64,000 bases of DNA, taken from NCBI RefSeq assembly GCF_000723165.1, contig NZ_HG322949.1, positions 3,301,651 to 3,365,650 of the forward strand, given 5' to 3'. Every line of letters begins with the position of its first letter. Within the stretch, counting starts at the first letter, position 1. Under the pieces are notes generated by a model, which was not told the DNA's origin, did not search any database, and saw nothing but the letters and a program-made list of their open reading frames with translations. The stretch is from Janthinobacterium agaricidamnosum NBRC 102515 = DSM 9628. GTDB taxonomy: Bacteria > Pseudomonadota > Gammaproteobacteria > Burkholderiales > Burkholderiaceae_D. Shown one piece after another: positions 45,798 through 54,306 of this stretch. A program made the translations under genes and the position numbers.

Positions 45798-47141
45798 ATG
45801 CCTACTTATCTGATTTGCGCCACCGCGATGCCCGGCCATGTACTGCCGATGCTGGCCATCGGCCAGCACCTGGCCGGCCTCGGACACCGGGTGCTGGTCC
45901 ATACCAGCAGCCAGTTCCGGCCCCAGGTCGAGGCGGCCGGCGCCACGCTGGTGCCGTTCCAGGCCGCCATCGACCACGACTACCGCACGCTCGACCAGCG
46001 CCATCCCGAGTGGCGCAGGCTGGGCGGCGGACACGCCCGGCTATGCTACGGCCTGAAGCATTTCTTCGCCGATGCGATCGAACCGCAACTGGCCGGCATC
46101 CGCGCCGTGCTGGCGCGGCAAGAGGTCGACGCGATCCTGGTCGACACCATGTTTTGCGGCAGCCTGCCGCTGCTGCTCGGGCCACGCGCGGCGCGCCCGC
46201 CTATCGTCGGGATCGGCATCACCGCGCTGTCGCTGTCGAGCTGCGACACGGCCTTTTTCGGCACCGCGCTGCCGCCGCTGGCCACGCCCGAGGGACAAGC
46301 CCGCAACCTGGCGATGAACCGCAACCTGAAACAAGCCATGTTCGGCGAGGTGCAGCGCTATTTCAGCCAGCGCCTGGCCGCCGTCGGCGCGCCGGCGCTG
46401 CCCGATTGCGTGCTCGATACCATGATCACGCTGCCCGACCGCTACCTGCAACTGACGGCGGCCGAATTCGAGTATCCGCGCAGCGACCTGCCCGCCTCGG
46501 TGCGCTTCGTCGGCCCGCTGACGCCGCCGGCCAGCCGCAATTTCGCCGCGCCGGACTGGTGGCCGGAACTCGACGACGGCCGGCCGGTGGTGCTGGTGAC
46601 GCAGGGTACGCTGGCCAATGACGACCCGGGCCAGCTGATCCTGCCGACGCTGGCGGCGCTGGCCGAGCGGCCCGACCTGCAAGTGATCGCCACCACCGGC
46701 GGTCCGGTGCCGGAGCGGCTGGCTGCGGCGGCGCCGGCCAACGCCCGCGTGCTGCCGTTCGTGCCGTACGACCGGCTATTGCCGAAGGTGGCCGTGATGG
46801 TCACCAATGGCGGCTACGGCGCCGTCAACCACGCACTCAGCCTCGGCGTGCCGCTGGTGCTGGCCGGCGCCACCGAAGAGAAGCCCGAGATCGCCGCGCG
46901 CGTCGCCTGGAGCGGCGCCGGCGTCAATCTCGGCACCGGCCAGCCCGGCCCGCGGCAACTGGCGCAGGCGGTGCACAGCGTACTGACCGAGCCGCGCTAC
47001 CGGCAGCGCGCCGCGGCGCTGCGCGACAGCTTCGCCCGCTACAGCGCGCTGGCCAGCATCACGGCCGAACTGCGCGCCCTGCACGCGGCGCAAAACGCGG
47101 ACGCGGAACACGACCACTACACTACCGAAGGAGTAATCTGA
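45798..47141 (+). CDS. GT1 (MGT-type) glycosyltransferase
   Basis: A 447-aa glycosyltransferase with two Rossmann halves. The N-terminal acceptor half opens with [28 protein letters not shown], where the GH histidine is the usual catalytic base. The C-terminal donor half has [50 protein letters not shown] and [19 protein letters not shown], the UDP-sugar-binding region of natural-product MGTs. The ribosome site CAGGAG overlaps the end of the NRPS gene, and its stop overlaps the MbtH start (TGATG). It very likely glycosylates the NRPS product, for example the serine hydroxyl, the reduced terminal alcohol or an acyl-chain hydroxyl. The sugar cannot be told. Confidence 0.9.
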   Translation: MPTYLICATAMPGHVLPMLAIGQHLAGLGHRVLVHTSSQFRPQVEAAGATLVPFQAAIDHDYRTLDQRHPEWRRLGGGHARLCYGLKHFFADAIEPQLAGIRAVLARQEVDAILVDTMFCGSLPLLLGPRAARPPIVGIGITALSLSSCDTAFFGTALPPLATPEGQARNLAMNRNLKQAMFGEVQRYFSQRLAAVGAPALPDCVLDTMITLPDRYLQLTAAEFEYPRSDLPASVRFVGPLTPPASRNFAAPDWWPELDDGRPVVLVTQGTLANDDPGQLILPTLAALAERPDLQVIATTGGPVPERLAAAAPANARVLPFVPYDRLLPKVAVMVTNGGYGAVNHALSLGVPLVLAGATEEKPEIAARVAWSGAGVNLGTGQPGPRQLAQAVHSVLTEPRYRQRAAALRDSFARYSALASITAELRALHAAQNADAEHDHYTTEGVI

Positions 47142-47338
47142 TGAGCAACCCATTTGACGACCAAGACGCGCAGTTCCTGGTATTGCGCAACGACGAGGGC
47201 CAGCATTCGCTATGGCCGCAGCACATCGCCGTGCCGGCCGGCTGGAGCGTGGTGCTGGAAGCGAGCCAGCGGGCCGCCTGCGCCGCCTACATTGAAAGCC
47301 ATTGGCAGGATATGCGGCCGCTTTCGCTGCTCAGCTAA
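47141..47338 (+). CDS. MbtH-like protein
   Basis: A 65-aa adenylation-domain chaperone. The family signature is complete: [19 protein letters not shown], and the C-terminal [13 protein letters not shown]. It starts within the stop of the glycosyltransferase gene (TGATG) with AAGGAG upstream. MbtH proteins bind and stabilise A domains, mainly those for Ser, Thr, Tyr and similar residues, in agreement with the serine reading of A1. Confidence 0.95.
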   Translation: MSNPFDDQDAQFLVLRNDEGQHSLWPQHIAVPAGWSVVLEASQRAACAAYIESHWQDMRPLSLLS

Positions 47339-47348
47339 GCCGGGCGGA

Positions 47349-48845
47349 TCAGCCTTGATGCGCGCCCGCCAGACGCATGCCGGCGCGCTCCAGCAGCGCC
47401 CGGCTGCGTTGCGACAGGTGGATCAGATGTAAATCCTTGCCGGCTTTTTGATAACGCTCCAGCAACGCTTCCAGCGCCGCGATGGCCGAATGGTCGGCCA
47501 GGTGCAGGTGACGGCAATCGAGCAGCACCCGCTGCGGATCGGCGGCCGGCGCGAACAATTCCTGGAAATGCACGGTCGACGCGAAAAACAGCGTGCCGCG
47601 CGCTATGTAGGTACGCACGCCCGGCGCGCTGTCGTCGATCTCGGCGTGGATCTCGCGCGCATGCTGCCACGCGAAATTGAGCGCCGCGATGATAATGCCG
47701 CACAAGACGGCGATCGCCAGGTCGGTCGCCACGGTGATGCAGGTGACCGCGACGATCACCAGCGCATCCTGTTTCGGCACCTTGCCCAGCACCCGCAGCG
47801 AACCCCAGGCAAACGTCTGCTGCGCCACCACGAACATCACGCCGGCCAGCGCGGCCAGCGGAATGCGTTCGATCAGCGGCGCCAGGAACAGGATGAACAG
47901 CAGTATCATCACGCCGGCCACCACGCCGGACAGCCGGGTGCGCCCGCCCGAACCGAGGTTGATCATGGTCTGGCCGATCATCGCGCAGCCGCCCATGCCG
48001 CCGAACAGGCCGGACGCCATATTCGCCGCGCCGAGCGCCACGCATTCGAGGTTCGGCTGGCCGCGGCTGTCGGTGATGTCGTCGGTCAAATTAAAGGTGA
48101 GCAGCGTTTCCAGCAAGCCAACCAGCGCCATCAGCAGCGCATACGGCGCGACGATGGCCAGCGTGTCGATGGTCAGCGGCACGACCGGCCAGTGCAGGCT
48201 GGGCAAGCCGCCGGCGATATGCGCCATGTCGCCCAGGGTCCGGGTCGGCAAGTGCAGCAACTGGGCCAGCAAACCGACCACGGCTATCGCGGCCAGCGCC
48301 GGCGGCACCTTTTTTGTCAGGCGCGGCAGCAGGTAGACGATCAGCATCGTCAGCGCCACCAGTCCCCCCATCACCAGCAGCGGCGCGCCCCGCAGCCATT
48401 GCGGCCCGTGTTCCGCCGCGATCTTGAAATGCGCCAGTTGCGACAGCGCGATGACGATCGCCAGGCCGTTGACGAAGCCCAGCATCACCGGATGCGGCAC
48501 CATGCGGATCAGGCTGCCCATGCGCAGCAAGCCGAACAGCGCCATCAGCAAGCCGCTGAGCAGCACCGTGGCCAGCAGGTATGGCACGCCGTGCCGGGCC
48601 ACCAGCGCGACGATCACCACCGCCATCGACCCGGCGGCGCCGGAAATCATGCCGGGGCGCCCGCCAAACAGCGCCGTCAGCGTGCAAATGAAGAATGCGC
48701 CGTACAGTCCCATCAAAGGATTGAGTCCCGCCACCAGCGCAAAGGCGATACATTCCGGCACCAGCGCAAACGCGGTGGTCAGCCCGGCCAGCAGGTTGGC
48801 GGGGGAATTGGGCAGCCATTGCTCCCGGAGCGACAGGATATTCAT
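47349..48845 (-). CDS. SulP-family anion transporter with STAS domain
   Basis: A 498-aa membrane protein. It shows the SulP/SLC26 core with about 12-14 helices from PANLLAGLTTAFALVPECIAFALVAGLNPLMGLYGAF and the GSMAVVIVALVA and NLECVALGAANMASGLFGGMGGCAMIGQTMIN signatures. The C-terminal cytosolic STAS domain (about residues 400-480) contains VLLDCRHLHLADHSAIAALEALLERYQ. Relatives carry sulfate, bicarbonate or dicarboxylates. It is convergent with the NRPS operon and probably unrelated to it; only 10 bp separate the two stops. Confidence 0.92.
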   Translation of the reverse strand: MNILSLREQWLPNSPANLLAGLTTAFALVPECIAFALVAGLNPLMGLYGAFFICTLTALFGGRPGMISGAAGSMAVVIVALVARHGVPYLLATVLLSGLLMALFGLLRMGSLIRMVPHPVMLGFVNGLAIVIALSQLAHFKIAAEHGPQWLRGAPLLVMGGLVALTMLIVYLLPRLTKKVPPALAAIAVVGLLAQLLHLPTRTLGDMAHIAGGLPSLHWPVVPLTIDTLAIVAPYALLMALVGLLETLLTFNLTDDITDSRGQPNLECVALGAANMASGLFGGMGGCAMIGQTMINLGSGGRTRLSGVVAGVMILLFILFLAPLIERIPLAALAGVMFVVAQQTFAWGSLRVLGKVPKQDALVIVAVTCITVATDLAIAVLCGIIIAALNFAWQHAREIHAEIDDSAPGVRTYIARGTLFFASTVHFQELFAPAADPQRVLLDCRHLHLADHSAIAALEALLERYQKAGKDLHLIHLSQRSRALLERAGMRLAGAHQG

Positions 48846-49024
48846 GGTAATGATGTGGGATGGATGAGACTACCGGGACTGCCGGCGTCGATGGATGGGT
48901 GGAAGTACAGCGGGCAGCCCGATGCACATCATGCTACGCATCGTCTGGCTGAAAAAACCGATGGGGGATTTTACCAAATTTTGCGGTGAGACGGACTCAA
49001 CATAAAAACAAACACCGGCTCGCC

Positions 49025-49438
49025 TCATGCCGGCCGCTGCGGTTCATGCGCGGCGCTGGCTTGTGCATACGGTTGACTATCCTTACCCAGCAGGTAGCCG
49101 GCAATTGCGCCAAACAGGCCGACAATCGGCGTCAATTGTTCATTGCTGTAGCCGACCACCAGCAATAATGCCGAGATGCCAATAATTGAAATCACGCCAA
49201 TCGTACGCAGTACTTGCATTGCAGGAGCTTTACTGCGCCATAACAGCAACGTTCCCAGCAACAAGGCGCCAAACGTAAAGACCAGCATCGAGACCGCGAG
49301 AAACTGTATCAAGGCAGGATTCCACATCTCCACCTGCATCTGCAGCGTTTGCTGTGCCGCGACGGCGCTGGCGTTCAATTCGGCCTGCGCATGGTCGAGC
49401 AGCGCCATAGTGTCCGCCGTGGAAACGGCAGCCATCAT
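49025..49438 (-). CDS. Small membrane protein of unknown function, 137 aa
   Basis: There are three predicted helices (ALIQFLAVSMLVFTFGALLLGTLLLW; LRTIGVISIIGISALLLVVGYS; LTPIVGLFGAIAGYLLGKD) after an Ala/Gln-rich helix. The start forms a 4-bp ATGA overlap with the stop of the preceding gene, so both are translated together. The terminal LTPIxGLxGxIAGYxxGKD pattern is seen in small uncharacterised membrane proteins, some of them phage-linked. No function can be assigned. Confidence 0.68.
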   Translation of the reverse strand: MMAAVSTADTMALLDHAQAELNASAVAAQQTLQMQVEMWNPALIQFLAVSMLVFTFGALLLGTLLLWRSKAPAMQVLRTIGVISIIGISALLLVVGYSNEQLTPIVGLFGAIAGYLLGKDSQPYAQASAAHEPQRPA

Positions 49439-49770
49439 TTTCCCCCTTTTTTATCGGCATGCGCCAACGCCCGCATCATCGCCTCAAGCTCGTCCATACG
49501 CACCGACAAAGCCTTGATCGCGTCAGCTTGCGCCTTGATCGCGTCAGTCTGCGCCGAGATCACCTTCAGGCTGGCCTGATATTGCTGCTCGTTTGGCAGC
49601 ATGCCCGAAGGAGCTTGACGGGTGTACATGACCGGTGGCTGCGGATCCGCCGTAACCGGCGGCCGATGCGGTTTGAGCGATCGGATATCTTGCGGCAGGC
49701 TGGGCGCTTGCTGGGCAAACGCGGCTTGCGCCAGTACCATGCATAGCGACATGATGAATAACTGTTGCAT
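49435..49770 (-). CDS. Small exported coiled-coil protein, 111 aa
   Basis: A signal peptide (MQQLFIMSLCMVLAQAAFA) is preceded by the AAGGAG ribosome site that selects the ATG at 49770. A Pro-rich stretch (residues 25-60) is followed by a coiled coil with heptad-like repeats SAQTDAIKAQADAIKALSVRMDELEAMM. It is translationally coupled to the membrane protein gene downstream (ATGA). The two products may form one envelope complex; the function is unknown. Confidence 0.68.
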   Translation of the reverse strand: MQQLFIMSLCMVLAQAAFAQQAPSLPQDIRSLKPHRPPVTADPQPPVMYTRQAPSGMLPNEQQYQASLKVISAQTDAIKAQADAIKALSVRMDELEAMMRALAHADKKGGK

Positions 49771-49979
49771 GCTCAGACTCCTTCGCGACATAAAATCCAG
49801 ATAGCGCAATCCTTATGTCAATAGTTTGTCACAAGGGCCGGCAATCGGCCCTCTTTGCGGCACGCCGATTGCGCAATCTCAAGGATGTTTATCGCAATCA
49901 CATATACCGTTTGCCAATTTAAATTGAAACCGTGCGCCCGTGCATGCTTCGCTCGGCGCCCACCACCGTTCGGCCATGA

Positions 49980-50012
49980 TCAGGGATGGACGGCGCCGCC
50001 AGCCATCCCTGA
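49980..50012 (-). terminator. Hairpin after the ParB-like lipoprotein gene
   Basis: TCAGGGATGG (49980-49989) pairs perfectly with CCATCCCTGA (50003-50012), 6 bp beyond the stop of the minus-strand gene. No T tract is present. Confidence 0.5.
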
Positions 50013-50018
50013 GCCGGA

Positions 50019-51638
50019 TTACTTGCCGATCGATTTTTTGTAGGCGATCGCATACGTCAGTTTGCCGGTGCCGCTGACCAGGTCGTCCAGCGCCGCCGTA
50101 TTGAGCACGCCGCTCCAGCCCAGCGTCGCCGCCGTCAGGCCATTGCTGACCACGTCGCTCGGTTTCAGCGCCACCATCGCCTGCGACGCCTTCAGGATCG
50201 CCGCCGAATAGCTGGCCGCATCGCTCAAGTTATAAGTCGACAGGTCGAGCACCGGCTTGTTGCGCAGCCAGTCGGCCCAATAGAATTCCAGGAATTCGGT
50301 GGATGCGGCCGGCACGATGTAAGCGGCGTCGCGGGTGTAATACACCAGCGAACGGTAAGGGTCGTTGCCCAGCGATTTCAAGCCGATTTGCCGCGGCAGC
50401 TGGCTGGTGACGATCGGCTGGTTGTTGCCATCCCTGAGCCAGACCCTGCTGGTCTTCTTCATTAACGCCCAGAAATCGTATTCATTCAGGCCGCTCAGGT
50501 TGGCGGTGACCTTGACCCACACTTTCAGCTGGTGGTTGGCGCCGCCGTCGGCGTCCCAGAAGCCGGTGAAGGTGTGGTGGCCGTCGGTCAGGTACAGCTT
50601 GCCTTTCGGGCCGATGACGACGGTTTTCATGTCGGCCGGGCTGGAACCGGGCGCCGACTTGCACTGGAACGCAGGCGGCGGATTGATCAGCGTGGCGCCG
50701 GCCACGTTGCTGGTCTTGGCGACCACGTCGCCCTGGCCGTTGGCTTCGCACAGGTCGGCGAATTTCTTCGGCTTGTTGGTCTTGGCCATGACCAGGTCTT
50801 CGGCGCCGTAACGGCCCAGCTTGTAGTAAATCTGGTCGTAGCCGACCGCCGGCTGGGTCGGATGCAATTCATCCAGTCCCACTTGCAGCAAGGCCGGCGC
50901 CGTATCGGTGCCGGCGGCGGTGGCGATCAGCGCCTGCTGGCGCGCGCTCAGGTTGAGCGCCGGTTCGTCGATGCTGTTGCCGCTCGCGACAGGCACGCCG
51001 CCGCCGGTCATTTGCGCCAGGATGGTACCGCTGGCGTTGACGATATCGACGTCGGCGCCGTTGACCTTCACTTGCACGGCGTCCAGCAGCGCATCGGCCG
51101 GATCGCTGCTGCCCGGCGCCAGCGATCCGTTGACAAAATCGTAGCCCGCGCTCACGCCCTTGGCTTGCAGCGCGCCGGCCAGCGCGGTGGCCAGCTGGCC
51201 CTGCGCCGTGGCCAGTTTACTGGCATCGATGACGGCCAGCTGCGCGGCCGTGGCGCTGGCTGGCGCATTGCCCAGCAATTGCATCGCGATCACCGACGTC
51301 AGCGGCGTCAGGTTGACCGCGCTTTCCAGGAGCGTCACCGCATACAGCGTGGCGCCGGACGGCGCGGCGACCGAGACCAGGAATGGCGCCGCCGCGCTTT
51401 CCAGGAGCGTCACGGCGGCCTTGCCGTTGGCGTCGGTGGTGCCGCTGCCGACCACGTTCTTGCTGGCGTCCCGCACCGTGACGACGCTGGCGGCGAGCGC
51501 CTTGCCGGTCGCCGCGACCACATTCAGCGTGCGCGGCGGGGTGCCGCCGCATGCGGCCAATGCCGCCGCCAGTACGCCGGCCGCTATCATCGTCATGGCC
51601 GGCTTGCCTCCGGCCGGGTGCTTGCGCGTGGTCTGCAT
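50019..51638 (-). CDS. Exported ParB/Srx-like lipoprotein, 539 aa
   Basis: A lipoprotein signal (MIAAGVLAAALAAC) is present; the start at 51638 is preceded by AAGGACAACC. An Ig-like or regulatory beta domain (residues 35-100) follows, then a ParB/Srx-like domain from about residue 250: VGLDELHPTQPAVGYDQIYYKLGRY, later VVIGPKGKLYLTDGHHTFTGFWD with the DGHH motif typical of ParB/sulfiredoxin nucleotide-binding folds. ParB folds are normally cytoplasmic, so a lipoprotein version is unusual, although it is seen in several proteobacteria as ParB/Srx family N-terminal-domain proteins. The substrate is unknown. VTLLESA occurs twice in the N-terminal region because of a 20-bp repeat (near 51319 and 51395). 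Confidence 0.78.
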   Translation of the reverse strand: MQTTRKHPAGGKPAMTMIAAGVLAAALAACGGTPPRTLNVVAATGKALAASVVTVRDASKNVVGSGTTDANGKAAVTLLESAAAPFLVSVAAPSGATLYAVTLLESAVNLTPLTSVIAMQLLGNAPASATAAQLAVIDASKLATAQGQLATALAGALQAKGVSAGYDFVNGSLAPGSSDPADALLDAVQVKVNGADVDIVNASGTILAQMTGGGVPVASGNSIDEPALNLSARQQALIATAAGTDTAPALLQVGLDELHPTQPAVGYDQIYYKLGRYGAEDLVMAKTNKPKKFADLCEANGQGDVVAKTSNVAGATLINPPPAFQCKSAPGSSPADMKTVVIGPKGKLYLTDGHHTFTGFWDADGGANHQLKVWVKVTANLSGLNEYDFWALMKKTSRVWLRDGNNQPIVTSQLPRQIGLKSLGNDPYRSLVYYTRDAAYIVPAASTEFLEFYWADWLRNKPVLDLSTYNLSDAASYSAAILKASQAMVALKPSDVVSNGLTAATLGWSGVLNTAALDDLVSGTGKLTYAIAYKKSIGK

Positions 51639-51848
51639 GATGGTTGTCCTTGCAAAAAAGCGCCGATGATAACGCGGCAATATGACGGCTTCATGAATGA
51701 ACACCCCTGATCAGAAACTTAGCGGGATAGGCCGGAAGGCCATCGCCGACGTTAAAAATATCATTTTTGAGATAATTTATCAATATATGCATTAAAAAGT
51801 GTCGCATGCATGCCTTGTCAAGTTCTGCTATAGTCATCAATCCAAATA

Positions 51849-52745
51849 ATGAGACAGACGATGAAGCAAGCAGATGACAGCATCCGGGCATTGAATTTCA
51901 GCGACATCGGCGCCCGTTTGCGCGCCTACCGCATCGGCGCCGGCTTGCGCGCCGAACAGGTCGCGCTCCCGCTGGGCATTTCGCGCGCCGCCGTGTACCG
52001 CATGGAGAAAGGCGAGATCGTCAAGATCGAGACGCTGGACAAGCTGGCCGACCTCCTGCAAACGACGCTGGCGTCGCTGCTCGGCGTGGGCACCGAATAT
52101 TATCCGTCGGCGCTGGCCTATATCGAACGCATGCGCCAGCTGGAACAGGGCGCCAGCCGCATCCTGGCGCACTTCGAGCCGATCTCGCTGCTGCTGACGT
52201 CGGACGATTACCTGGGCCATTTGCAGCGGATGCTGGAAGAAAGCGCCAGCCCGCCGCCGCCCGAGCGCATTGGCGCAATGCTGGCCTTGCTGCGCGAACG
52301 GAAAAGCGCGTACGCGGCGCAGCCGGCGACTATCGTCAGCCTGATCGGCATGCGCGAACTGGAACGCTTCGTCCACTTCGGCCTGATCGGCCGCATGGAT
52401 TTGCCGCCGTCGGTCAAGATGGCGCGTTCGCTGGCGGCGCGCGCCGAAGTCGAACGCATCGCCGCTTTGCTGGAAGACCAGCCGATCGGCATGCAGATCG
52501 GCATCGTCGATGACAGCATGCCCAATGCGACCTTCCAGATCGTCGAACGGCCCGGCGCCTCGTATGTCGCATGCAGTCCGTTCCGCTTCGGCGAATTCCC
52601 GAATATGTCATGCGGCATCGCCACCGTCACGGCGGCGCCGGAAGCCGTGGCGCTGTACACCGGCATGGCCGACGCCTTGTGGCAGCGCGCTTATAAAGGC
52701 CGGCAAGGCGCCGACATGCTGCGCGCGATGCTGCGGCAAGTGTAA
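51849..52745 (+). CDS. XRE-family regulator, 298 aa
   Basis: An N-terminal Cro/C1-type HTH (residues about 18-75: IGARLRAYRIGAGLRAEQVALPLGISRAAVYRMEKGEIVKIETLDKLADLL) is followed by a 200-residue C-terminal domain without a recognised family, possibly a ligand or stress sensor. A second in-frame ATG at 51861 is an equally possible start. It is transcribed with the small gene at 52783 (37-bp gap) and divergent from the ParB-like lipoprotein gene, which it may control. Confidence 0.85.
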   Translation: MRQTMKQADDSIRALNFSDIGARLRAYRIGAGLRAEQVALPLGISRAAVYRMEKGEIVKIETLDKLADLLQTTLASLLGVGTEYYPSALAYIERMRQLEQGASRILAHFEPISLLLTSDDYLGHLQRMLEESASPPPPERIGAMLALLRERKSAYAAQPATIVSLIGMRELERFVHFGLIGRMDLPPSVKMARSLAARAEVERIAALLEDQPIGMQIGIVDDSMPNATFQIVERPGASYVACSPFRFGEFPNMSCGIATVTAAPEAVALYTGMADALWQRAYKGRQGADMLRAMLRQV

Positions 52746-52782
52746 CGTTTTTTTCCAACCTCCTCGACAAGCAATCGGAACC

Positions 52783-53112
52783 ATGATGAACCTGAGCCAC
52801 ATCAGCGACACCTTTGAAAACAGTCCGGCCGGCACGGATGCCTTCCTGAACGTCAAGCAAGCGATGCTGGCGCTGATCGCCAGCGACAGCGGCCATGCCG
52901 CCGCTTATTTCGTGCTGTATGGCCACGCCCGCAATTACGTGATCCTGCATGACGACGAAGCCATCACGACGGAATTTGCGCAAGCGTCGAAAGCGCAACT
53001 GCTACGCTACATGCGCGCGATCGAAGCCGCGATCCCGGCCGGCCCGGCCGCCGTGCTGCAGGCACTGAATGGCAATGTGAGCGATTACCTGGCGTCCAGT
53101 AAACCCTTCTGA
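52783..53112 (+). CDS. Small soluble protein, 109 aa, unknown
   Basis: It begins MMNLSHISDTFENSPAGTDAF. The sequence is helical (FLNVKQAMLALIASDSGHAAAYFVLYGHARNYVIL) with a short beta-like YVILHDDEAITTEFAQ segment. It sits 37 bp after the XRE regulator gene and probably shares its transcript. No family is recognised. Confidence 0.65.
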   Translation: MMNLSHISDTFENSPAGTDAFLNVKQAMLALIASDSGHAAAYFVLYGHARNYVILHDDEAITTEFAQASKAQLLRYMRAIEAAIPAGPAAVLQALNGNVSDYLASSKPF

Positions 53113-53613
53113 CCTGCTCCCGCGCAGCGCCGGACCCGTCCCTTGCGGCCGCGTCCGCGCCGCGCTAGTCCAAAGCAGTGCGGCGCCTTTCATATATTTT
53201 GGTGCATCGCCAAAACAGTGCGCTTTTCGCCGCATTCCACACCACCGGATATGCCGTCCGAGCGTTGCCGCATGCGGCCGCAGGACACGATTCCGGCACA
53301 CATTGCAGAGCACCATCCCTCACTCTGCCCCCGCCTTTTCTCACGCCTTTTTTCCTGAAAAATCGCCGCCGTTTTCAAGTTTGAAATGTGAACTTGGCAA
53401 ACCGTGGCATGCATTTTGCGTTAGATGAAAACAACGACACAGCGTTGATTCAAGTCGCCCCAAGTTTGCACATCATTCCATGGAGCCTGTATGAAAACCG
53501 TCGCGCCATCCTCCTTCCAGCGTCCCTCCGGATAGCCGGCGCGCTGCTGATGCTCCACCTCGCCGCTGCTGTTTTTTGCCGTCATTTTCTTCACTACATA
53601 AAGGGTTTATCTG
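53113..53613. other. 500-bp leader of the amine module
   Basis: No credible gene is present. It contains a sigma-54 type promoter at 53405-53419, and the transcript would have an untranslated leader of about 180 bases. Short frames here lack ribosome sites. Confidence 0.55.
53405..53419 (+). promoter_or_regulatory. Sigma-54 (-24/-12) promoter 1
   Basis: TGGCATGCATTTTGC fits the TGGCAC-N5-TTGC consensus with correct GG/GC spacing and one deviation (T at position 6). A near-identical element lies at 57061-57075. It drives the RidA/TonB receptor genes. Confidence 0.65.
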
Positions 53614-54135
53614 ATGCGAGTATCCGTACCTGCCATGTCCCTTCTGGCGCTGGCCGCGCTGCAATTGGCCACGCCAGTGCAAGCCGAGGAAATCAGGCGC
53701 ACCGGTGTGCCGGGCTCGAATTTTCCGATCTCGACCGCGGTCAGCGTACCGGCCGCGGCACACCTGGTTTTCTTTAGCGGCAACCTGGCCGATATCGCCA
53801 ATCCGCAAGCGCCAAAAGGTTCGTTCGAAGCTTATGGCGACACCTATACGCAAACAATTTCTATCCTGAAAAAATTTGAAAAACTGCTGGCCGCCGAGGG
53901 CATGACCCTGGGCGACGTAGTCAAAGTCAATGTGTTCCTGGCTGGCGATCCCAAGCTGGAAGGCAAGATGGATTTCAAGGGGCTCAACGAAGCCTATATG
54001 CAGTATTTCGGCAGCGCGGCACAGCCGAACAAACCGGTGCGCACCGCGCTGCAAGTGGCGGCGCTGCCGATGCCCGGCGGCTTGATTGAAATAGAAATGA
54101 GCGCCGCCAAAATGCCGGCGGCCACGGGCAAATAA
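53614..54135 (+). CDS. RidA-family protein with signal peptide (periplasmic imine deaminase)
   Basis: A 173-aa protein. The signal peptide (about residues 1-24, MSLLALAALQLATPVQA) is followed by a complete RidA/YjgF domain: VFFSGNLADIANPQAPKGSF, VVKVNVFLAGD, and the terminal VRTALQVAALPMPGGLIEIEM. The conserved arginine (PVRTALQV) and glutamate (IEIEM) that position the imine carboxylate are present. RidA normally hydrolyses reactive enamine/imine intermediates in the cytoplasm. Export here suggests an imine produced in the periplasm, fitting the downstream flavin amine oxidase. It lies behind a sigma-54 type promoter. Confidence 0.9.
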   Translation: MRVSVPAMSLLALAALQLATPVQAEEIRRTGVPGSNFPISTAVSVPAAAHLVFFSGNLADIANPQAPKGSFEAYGDTYTQTISILKKFEKLLAAEGMTLGDVVKVNVFLAGDPKLEGKMDFKGLNEAYMQYFGSAAQPNKPVRTALQVAALPMPGGLIEIEMSAAKMPAATGK

Positions 54136-54151
54136 GCGGCACGCCAGCTTG

Positions 54152-54198
54152 GCCGGCATGGTCCGCGCAGCCCGACGGGGCGACGCGGCAATGCCGGC
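54152..54198 (+). terminator. Hairpin between the RidA and receptor genes
   Basis: GCCGGCAT (54152-54159) pairs with ATGCCGGC (54191-54198), with an inner CCGCG/CGCGG stem. There is no T tract, so it may attenuate rather than stop transcription into the receptor gene. Confidence 0.45.
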
Positions 54199-54306
54199 GA
54201 TGCCGTGAGTAGCACCAGTCAGTACCTTCTCTCGTCGCACATAAAAATATAACGCCAATGGCGGCCACAGGCCCGCCGGCGATCTTACGCCCAAAGGAGT
54301 TGTACC

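Noticed and set aside
53388..53777. Short + frame across the sigma-54 promoter into the RidA gene
   Set aside because: It starts before the predicted transcription start and overlaps RidA in another frame.
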